A stretch of DNA of 64,000 nucleotides from Kribbella aluminosa. Lineage in GTDB: Bacteria > Actinomycetota > Actinomycetes > Propionibacteriales > Kribbellaceae. The notes below the pieces were generated by a model. The model was given only the letters and a program-made list of their open reading frames with translations. It had not been told where the DNA came from and did no database searches. Position 1 is the first letter of the stretch; every line of letters begins with the position of its first letter. Below, one piece after another: positions 59,384-64,000 of the stretch. Position numbers and translations under genes: made by a program. Location of the stretch: positions 3,286,001 to 3,350,000 of the forward strand of contig NZ_JAGINT010000001.1 in assembly GCF_017876295.1 (NCBI RefSeq), given 5' to 3'.

Positions 59384-60193
59384 ATGCGCGGCCCGAAGAA
59401 CGTCCTGCTCCGCGGCGCCGCCGTACTCGCCGCCGGCCTCGGTTTCGCCGTCGCCGGTGCCGGTCTCGCGGGCGCTGCCGGTCCGCAGCCGGTGGCGCCG
59501 AACGAGTTGTCCAAGGCAACTACCGCGGCGCGGTCGGCGACCGCTCTGAGTCTGCTCGGGAAGGCCGGTGGTACGGCGAAAGCGGCAGCGACGATTGCTC
59601 AGGACACGCATCCGATCTACGCCCTGAACGCCGCATTCGTGCGGGACGCGTCGGCGCCGGTTGCCACGTTCTGGTACGCGGCGACGAGCGCCTCCGCGGG
59701 TGGCAAGTCGTTGACGGTCTACACGACTCCTGACGGTCATGGCGGATGGCAGGCGGTGAATGTTGCTTCTGGCAACACCGAGTCGCGGATGGTGGCTGCC
59801 GCGGGTGGTGCGACGCTCTTCACCGAGCCGCAGCTGGGTGCTTGGTACGCGCTGACGGCGACCCAGGTGCGGCCGCTGAATCCGTCCGCGGTGAAGTCGA
59901 TCGGGTCCAAGCCGATTGGCATCGCGGCGTACCAGGACCTGGTCTCCCATCGGTACTCCGACAAGCTGCCCGGCTCGCACTACAACGACCTGGGCACCGC
60001 GGGCGGGTATGACACCGCCCAATCGTCAACGGCTGCCGTAGCGGTCGCGCAGGCGGCGCCCACCCACGACCTCGTCCTCCCGATCGCGGCGGCGGGCGGA
60101 GGGGCTGCTGTAGGACTCGTGCTCCTCGTACGTCGTCGTTCGCGGCTGCCGGAGCACGGCTCCGGCTCGACGATGTCCGGCTCCAGCCGCTGA
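59384..60193 (+). CDS. Secreted C-terminally anchored protein, partner of the papain-like protease
   Basis: A 269-residue exported protein of unknown family. A signal peptide covers about 1-32 (GAAVLAAGLGFAVAGAGLAGA). The exported part (33-225) is Ala/Thr/Ser-rich with patches of beta sequence (FVRDASAPVATFWYAATSA, GGATLFTEPQLGAWYALTATQVRPL). A C-terminal helix (HDLVLPIAAAGGGAAVGLVLLV) followed by RRRSRL looks like a membrane anchor with a short basic tail, without an LPXTG motif. The start lies 1 bp after the protease stop. A role as inhibitor, receptor or substrate of the protease is possible but not shown. Confidence 0.75.
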   Translation: MRGPKNVLLRGAAVLAAGLGFAVAGAGLAGAAGPQPVAPNELSKATTAARSATALSLLGKAGGTAKAAATIAQDTHPIYALNAAFVRDASAPVATFWYAATSASAGGKSLTVYTTPDGHGGWQAVNVASGNTESRMVAAAGGATLFTEPQLGAWYALTATQVRPLNPSAVKSIGSKPIGIAAYQDLVSHRYSDKLPGSHYNDLGTAGGYDTAQSSTAAVAVAQAAPTHDLVLPIAAAGGGAAVGLVLLVRRRSRLPEHGSGSTMSGSSR

Positions 60194-60273
60194 AGGTTCG
60201 GGGCTGAAGCTCCGCCCGGTTCGCCGTACCAGCCCCTCGGTGCGGTGGACCGGGCGGTTGGCACGATGGCGGA

Positions 60274-60603
60274 ATGCCTTTTCCGGACGAGCTGGGTGCC
60301 GCCGTTGCCGTCGTCGAGTACGACCCGGGGTGGCCGGCCGAGTTCGCCGCCCTCGCCGAGCGCATTGAGGCTGCGCTCGGCGACCGGGCACTCGCAGTCG
60401 ACCACACCCGCTTCGCCCTACGCTTCCGCGACTACCTCCGCGCAGACCCAGCCGCCCGCGACGCCTGGGGCGCCTTCAAACAACGCCTGGCCCAGTCGGT
60501 CCCCAACCTCACCGACGACGGCCAAATCAAAGCCCCCGCCACCACCCTCCTCATGCGCTCCGCCGAACCCTGGTCCACCCAAACCAACTGGACCGTCGCC
60601 TAA
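60274..60603 (+). CDS. GrpB/UPF0157 remnant with internal deletion
   Basis: A 109-residue protein. The N-terminus VAVVEYDPGWPAEFAALAERIEAALGDRAL and the C-terminus ALRFRDYLRADPAARDAWGAFKQRLAQ ... AEPWSTQTNW (in segments) match the two ends of GrpB-family nucleotidyltransferase-like proteins of about 170 residues. The central part, normally starting HVGSTAVPGL, is missing: the sequence jumps from VDH straight to RFALRFRDYLR in frame. It therefore probably lacks nucleotidyltransferase activity. It may still be expressed, as GGCGGA precedes the ATG. Confidence 0.7.
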   Translation: MPFPDELGAAVAVVEYDPGWPAEFAALAERIEAALGDRALAVDHTRFALRFRDYLRADPAARDAWGAFKQRLAQSVPNLTDDGQIKAPATTLLMRSAEPWSTQTNWTVA

Positions 60604-61026
60604 ATGCACCCGCGTCGTCGAGTCGTGGATATTGGTGGTCAAACACCGCCAGGATCCACGACTCGCGGTTGACGGGGCCAACCAATCGCCACGACTCGGC
60701 GTGACCCCGGGCGAGCAGCCTCGCTCCGCGCGACAGCCGGCCGGCAAGAAGGGCTCGGGAGCCGGACCGACGCGTCCGGGTCGCCTCGGCACCACCGTCA
60801 TCGCGACGATGATCGTGGTCGCCGGCCTGCTGACCCTGCGACGCCGCCCGCCGCCGGGCGTTGGTGGGGGCCGGGGACAGGTACTGGTGACAGGAGACAG
60901 GCAATACCAGGTCCTAGCCCACGACAACCTGTCTCACGACCCCGAGTCCGCACGACCATCACCCGCACACCGGACAGACACGACCATCACCCGCACGGCG
61001 GACAGAAGAGCCGGGCATGGTGGGTG
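60604..61026. other. Intergenic region with strong hairpin
   Basis: This 423-bp gap between the GrpB remnant and the convergent DUF559 gene has no credible gene; open frames in it lack ribosome binding sites and family resemblance. It contains the 47-bp inverted repeat at 60619-60665, a smaller GGTTG/CAACC hairpin right after it, and another CCACGACTCG copy near 60690. The remainder shows a GC-rich degenerate sequence with a CACGACC/CGACCATC-type repeat near 60950-60990. Confidence 0.6.
60619..60665. repeat. 47-bp inverted repeat downstream of grpB remnant
   Basis: Arms of 21 nt (60619-60639 and 60645-60665) pair with two G-T wobbles and one mismatch around a 5-nt loop; the outer 12 bp, CGAGTCGTGGAT/ATCCACGACTCG, are perfect. 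It may serve as a bidirectional terminator, though a CCACGACTCG copy nearby suggests repeat origin. Confidence 0.7.
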
Positions 61027-61890
61027 TTACCAGCGGCGGGGGAGGCGCGGGTGTTGGCAGAGGAAGCTGCCGACGGCTAGTTCTAGGGCTGGGTAGGAGC
61101 CCCAGAGGTCGGGGCGGCGGACGGGGATGATGTGCCAGCCGAGGGTGTCGAGTTCGGTGCGGCGGGTTTCGTCTTTCAGTTGTTGTTTGGTGGAGGAGTG
61201 CCAGGCGTCACTGTCGTACTCCAGCCCCAGCCGCCGCCCGTCGACCGGCCGCTCCGGGTAACCGACGTCGAGCCAGTAGGTACGACCGTTGCCTGTCACG
61301 CGGACCTGCGGTTCGGGGCGGCCGAAGCCGGCGTCGATCAGACGGAGGCGGAGCCAGGACTCGGCGGGGGATGCCGCGCGGCGGTCGGCCCAGCGCAGGA
61401 TGTCCTGGCCCTGGCGGTAGCCGACGTGCTGTTCGTACGTGGCCGACGCGGCCCGGAGGGCGAACAGGTCGGCCTTACCGGTCCTCAGGAACGCGTCCAC
61501 CGCGGACAGGGCGAACGGGCGGTGGAGCCGCATCGCGATCTCGACCGCGGTCGCGATCGGGCTGGTGGCGCGTAGGCCGTACACGTCCACCTCGTCGCGC
61601 GCCTTGCGCGTCCACTGCGCTTCCATGAGCTCCGCAGGCCCGAGCGCGGTCGTGTCGAGCCCGTGCAGCCACGCGGCGGCCGCGCCACACACCACCGCGT
61701 CCGGCGGCGTCAGCAGACGCAGCGCGTCGGCTCGCAGCTGCGGCGAATCAGGAATGCGGACGTCGACGTACACGTCCTTCAGCACCGGGCGAATCTCGCC
61801 CAGCCCAAGGAGCCATTTGAGTTTGCGGCCTACTTGGTGGCGGCGGAAGGGGAGGCCGCTCCAGTAGTAGGGGAGGTCAGCGGGGAGCAT
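61027..61890 (-). CDS. DUF559 (very-short-patch-repair-like) protein with AbiEi-like N-terminus
   Basis: A 287-residue protein. The N-terminal part (GLPFRRHQVGRKLKWLLGLGEIRPVLKDVYVDV) is like the winged-helix start of AbiEi-type antitoxins; the C-terminal part (about 200-287) has YWLDVGYPERPVDGRRLGLEYDSDAWH and RRTELDTLGWHIIPVRRPDLW in segments, the DUF559 restriction-endonuclease-like fold. Asp and Glu in LDVGY and LEYD could be catalytic. Stand-alone copies are abundant in actinobacteria and of unknown function. No cognate toxin gene is adjacent. The ATG chosen matches the family start; a longer frame exists but reaches into the upstream gap. Confidence 0.82.
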   Translation of the reverse strand: MLPADLPYYWSGLPFRRHQVGRKLKWLLGLGEIRPVLKDVYVDVRIPDSPQLRADALRLLTPPDAVVCGAAAAWLHGLDTTALGPAELMEAQWTRKARDEVDVYGLRATSPIATAVEIAMRLHRPFALSAVDAFLRTGKADLFALRAASATYEQHVGYRQGQDILRWADRRAASPAESWLRLRLIDAGFGRPEPQVRVTGNGRTYWLDVGYPERPVDGRRLGLEYDSDAWHSSTKQQLKDETRRTELDTLGWHIIPVRRPDLWGSYPALELAVGSFLCQHPRLPRRW

Positions 61891-61929
61891 CGGATCAGGA
61901 TGACTGAGATCCGTTGTGGGGGTTCGGAG

Positions 61930-61938
61930 TTGTCCACA
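61930..61938 (+). promoter_or_regulatory. DnaA box
   Basis: A second perfect TTGTCCACA lies in the 53-bp gap between the DUF349 stop and the DUF559 start. Confidence 0.45.
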
Positions 61939-61943
61939 GCCTG

Positions 61944-63170
61944 TTAGCTGAAGTCGGTCAGGGCGTTCTGGGCCTGGGTGAGCCATTCGCGGCGGGCGGC
62001 GACGGCTTCGCGGGCCTCGGTGGCCTTGCGGGTGTTGCCCTGGGACTCGAACTTGGCGGCCTGCTTCTCCAGGTCGGTGATCAGCGACTGGAGCTGCTTG
62101 ACGGTGGCCTCGGCGCGGGCGCGGGCCTCCGGGTTGCTGCGGTTCCAGACCTCGTCCTCGGCGGACTTGACGGCCTGCTCGACGGCGCGCAGGCGGCTGT
62201 CGATCGCGCGCATCGAGTCCCGCGGGACCTTGCCGATCTGGTCCCAGCGGTCCAGGTGGTCGCGGAGCTGCTCACGGGCCGTCCGCGCGTCCTCGACCGG
62301 CAGGATGCCTTCGATCTCGACGAGCAGTGCTTCCTTGGCCTTGAGGTTCTCCACCTGTTCGGCGTTCTCCTCGGCCTGTACGGCGTCCCGTGCGCCGAAG
62401 AACAGGTCCTGCGCGGCCCGGAAGCGCGCCCAGAGCTTGTCGTCGACCTCGCGCGGCGCCGGGCCGGCGGCCTTCCACTGCCGCATCAGGTCCCGGAAGC
62501 GGCCGGACGTCAGGCCCCACTCGTTCGAGGATGCGAGCGACTCGGCCTCGGCGGCCAGCCGCTCCTTCACCACGGCGGCCTCCTCCCGCTTGGAGGACAG
62601 CTCCGCGAAGTGCTGCTTGCGATGCCGCGTGTACGTCGTCCGTGCCGAGGAGAAGCGGTGCCACAGCTCGTCGTCCGACGACTTGTCCAGCCGGGGGAGG
62701 GCCTTCCACTCGTCCAGCAGCTCGCGCAGTCGGGTGACGCCGTGCCGCCAGTCGGTACCGCCCGCGATCGTCTCGGCCTCGGTGGCGATCTTGGTCTTCG
62801 CGGACCGCGCCTCTTCGACCTTCGCCGCGCGCTCGGCCTTGCGGCGTTCGCGCTGCTGGGCGACGAGCGGCGCGAGCGCGTCCAACCGGGCCCGCAGGCC
62901 GTCCAGGTCGCCGACCGCCTGGGCGTCCTCGAGCGAGCTGCCCACCTTCTTGACCGCGGCGCGTGCGTCGTCCGGCGACACCGTGCCGGCCTGGACACGC
63001 TGCTCGAGCAGCTCGACCTCGAACGCCAGCGCGTCGTAGCGGCGGGTGTAGAAGGCGAGCGCCTCCTCGGGGTTGGCGTCCGGCCACTGGCCGACCGACC
63101 GTTCACCGTCCTTCGTCCGTACGAAGACCGTTCCGTCCTCGGCTACCCGGCCCCAGTTCTCTCCGGCCAC
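61944..63170 (-). CDS. DUF349 repeat protein
   Basis: A 408-residue, almost entirely helical, highly charged protein. MAGENWGRVAEDGTVFVRTKDGERSVGQW opens it (in segments), then at least three DUF349 repeats of about 75 residues, each with a W-xx-G/A-xx-L...W...F motif (LWHRFSSARTTYTRHRKQHF; LWARFRAAQDLFFGARDA; WNRSNPEARARA). Coiled-coil potential is high. DUF349 proteins occur in most actinobacteria near relA and a metallo-hydrolase, as here; some have been linked to stress or RNA-related roles, but the function is not settled. It starts at GTG with GAAGGGG upstream. Confidence 0.9.
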   Translation of the reverse strand: MAGENWGRVAEDGTVFVRTKDGERSVGQWPDANPEEALAFYTRRYDALAFEVELLEQRVQAGTVSPDDARAAVKKVGSSLEDAQAVGDLDGLRARLDALAPLVAQQRERRKAERAAKVEEARSAKTKIATEAETIAGGTDWRHGVTRLRELLDEWKALPRLDKSSDDELWHRFSSARTTYTRHRKQHFAELSSKREEAAVVKERLAAEAESLASSNEWGLTSGRFRDLMRQWKAAGPAPREVDDKLWARFRAAQDLFFGARDAVQAEENAEQVENLKAKEALLVEIEGILPVEDARTAREQLRDHLDRWDQIGKVPRDSMRAIDSRLRAVEQAVKSAEDEVWNRSNPEARARAEATVKQLQSLITDLEKQAAKFESQGNTRKATEAREAVAARREWLTQAQNALTDFS

Positions 63171-63408
63171 AACTCGCCCCTTCCGGCGGTATGCACTGCG
63201 CTCGTGCCCATTCTGGCCAGTCCCCGGTCCAACCGCGCGAACAGGGGCCGCCTGGGCGCGTCGAGCCGCTTCACTCGACGCCTATCCCTGAACAATCACA
63301 AACTCCCAGCTCAGGCGCAACGGGGTTGGATCACAATCCGGTTCGATATCAGTAGATCCCGACCGGTAGCCTTGGTGGGTCCCGAACCCTGTTCCAGGAA
63401 GGTCTGTC

Positions 63409-64000
63409 GTGCTCATCGCCGGGTTCCCCGCGGGTGCGTGGGGTACGAACTGCTATGTCGTCGCCACCGGCCAGGGCGCGGAGTGCATCGTCGTCGACCC
63501 CGGGATGGACGCGGCCGCGGGCGTCGAGCAGGTCGTCCGGGAGAACAAGCTGAAGCCGGTCGCGGTGCTGCTCACGCACGGTCACATCGACCACATGGCC
63601 TCGGTGCTGCCGGTCTGCGGGACGTACGACGCGACCGCCTGGATCCACCCCGACGACCGGCACCTGCTCGCCGATCCGATGGCCGGTGTCAGCCCGGAGA
63701 CCGCCCGGATGCTGCTCGGCGGCGACCACTCGTTCGCCGAGCCCGACGACGTGTCCGAGCTGAAGGACGGCCAGGGCCTGGAGCTTGCGGGCCTGAGGTT
63801 CACCGTCGACCACACCCCCGGCCACACCCGGGGCTCGGTCACGTTCACCACGCCGTACGACGGGCCCCAAGACGTGCCCGCGGTGCTGTTCTCCGGTGAC
63901 GTGTTGTTCGCCGGGTCGATCGGCCGGACGGATCTGCCAGGCGGCGACCATCCGGCGATGCTGCATACGTTGGCCACCAAGATCCTGCCGATGCGCGACG
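63409..64000 (+). CDS. Metallo-beta-lactamase-fold hydrolase (glyoxalase II-like), 5' part
   Basis: The first 197 residues or so of an MBL-fold hydrolase that continues beyond the window. LTHGHIDHMASV carries the HxHxDH metal motif, DHTPGHTRGSV the next His, and LFSGDVLFAGSIGRTDLPGGD the bridging Asp. The start GTG (VLIAGFPAGAWGTNCYVV) has AGGAAGG about 6 nt upstream. It is divergent from DUF349 across 238 bp that hold no gene. In related actinobacteria hisS usually follows; that would lie outside the window. Substrate unassigned, perhaps a thiol ester. Confidence 0.93.
   Translation, partial: MLIAGFPAGAWGTNCYVVATGQGAECIVVDPGMDAAAGVEQVVRENKLKPVAVLLTHGHIDHMASVLPVCGTYDATAWIHPDDRHLLADPMAGVSPETARMLLGGDHSFAEPDDVSELKDGQGLELAGLRFTVDHTPGHTRGSVTFTTPYDGPQDVPAVLFSGDVLFAGSIGRTDLPGGDHPAMLHTLATKILPMRD

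Noticed and set aside
61914..63408. Open frame antisense to DUF349 running towards the metallo-hydrolase gene
   Set aside because: The DUF349 repeats on the minus strand are clear, and the hydrolase has its own GTG with a ribosome binding site at 63409 in a different frame.

Overview
The window looks like a chromosomal segment of a high-GC Gram-positive actinobacterium. It is uniformly GC-rich by eye, has many GTG starts, tightly coupled operons with 1- or 4-nt overlaps, Tat lipoproteins, a WhiB-like protein, an actinobacterial LexA box and TTGTCCACA DnaA boxes. Gene content and order resemble Kribbella or a relative in the Propionibacteriales; that placement is inferred from gene families, not from a marker-gene comparison. 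I see no tRNA, rRNA, CRISPR array, insertion sequence or prophage.

Layout. 0-8.3 kb: a xyloglucan/plant-glycan locus with a CUT1 ABC importer (solute-binding protein cut by the window edge), a Tat-exported GH74 enzyme, a GH42 beta-galactosidase, a LacI regulator and a secreted GH12 endoglucanase; a perfect 16-nt operator lies between lacI and GH12. 8.3-9.7 kb: an EamA exporter divergent from a MarR regulator, separated only by a 28-bp perfect palindrome that carries both promoters. 9.9-13.6 kb: a GT4-like glycosyltransferase, a GT87-like polytopic enzyme and a divergent WhiB-like protein. 13.6-21.7 kb: a glycan-type locus (ATP-grasp, GT87 with a 21-residue repeat and TTA codons, DUF2064-methyltransferase fusion, GT2, response regulator/histidine kinase, NAD-epimerase, MTA phosphorylase). 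21.9-29.4 kb: LemA-like protein, CtpE-type P-ATPase, ECF sigma factor with SnoaL domain, small basic protein, a frameshifted DNA polymerase I-like gene, and a MocR regulator.

28.1-40.3 kb is a vitamin B6 neighbourhood: MocR/PdxR, pdxS, then HrpB helicase, TetR/SDR and an NgcEFG-type GlcNAc/chitobiose importer placed between pdxS and pdxT-yebC. 40.4-47.7 kb: a very large secreted subtilase divergent from a TrmB/LuxR regulator that has a 19-codon leader ORF, then a DHFR-like protein, a DUF4442 protein and an Eis-type acetyltransferase. 47.7-56.7 kb is the conserved actinobacterial block ruvCAB-yajC-secDF-apt-relA, with a LexA box before ruvC. 56.8-64 kb: an M15-like lipoprotein, an XRE regulator divergent from a secreted papain-like protease and its membrane-anchored partner, a GrpB remnant, DUF559 and DUF349 proteins, and a metallo-beta-lactamase-fold hydrolase cut by the window end.

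Most interesting non-routine signals: (i) the 28-bp EamA/MarR palindrome with mirrored -10 boxes; (ii) the 63-bp tandem repeat giving several TTA codons at the N-terminus of a GT87 protein; (iii) two copies of a 65-bp hairpin element, both in divergent promoter regions; (iv) the XRE/papain-like protease/anchored-protein module; (v) a coupled leader peptide before the TrmB/LuxR regulator; (vi) a recurrent TANNNT box 6-7 nt before start codons, implying widespread leaderless transcription.
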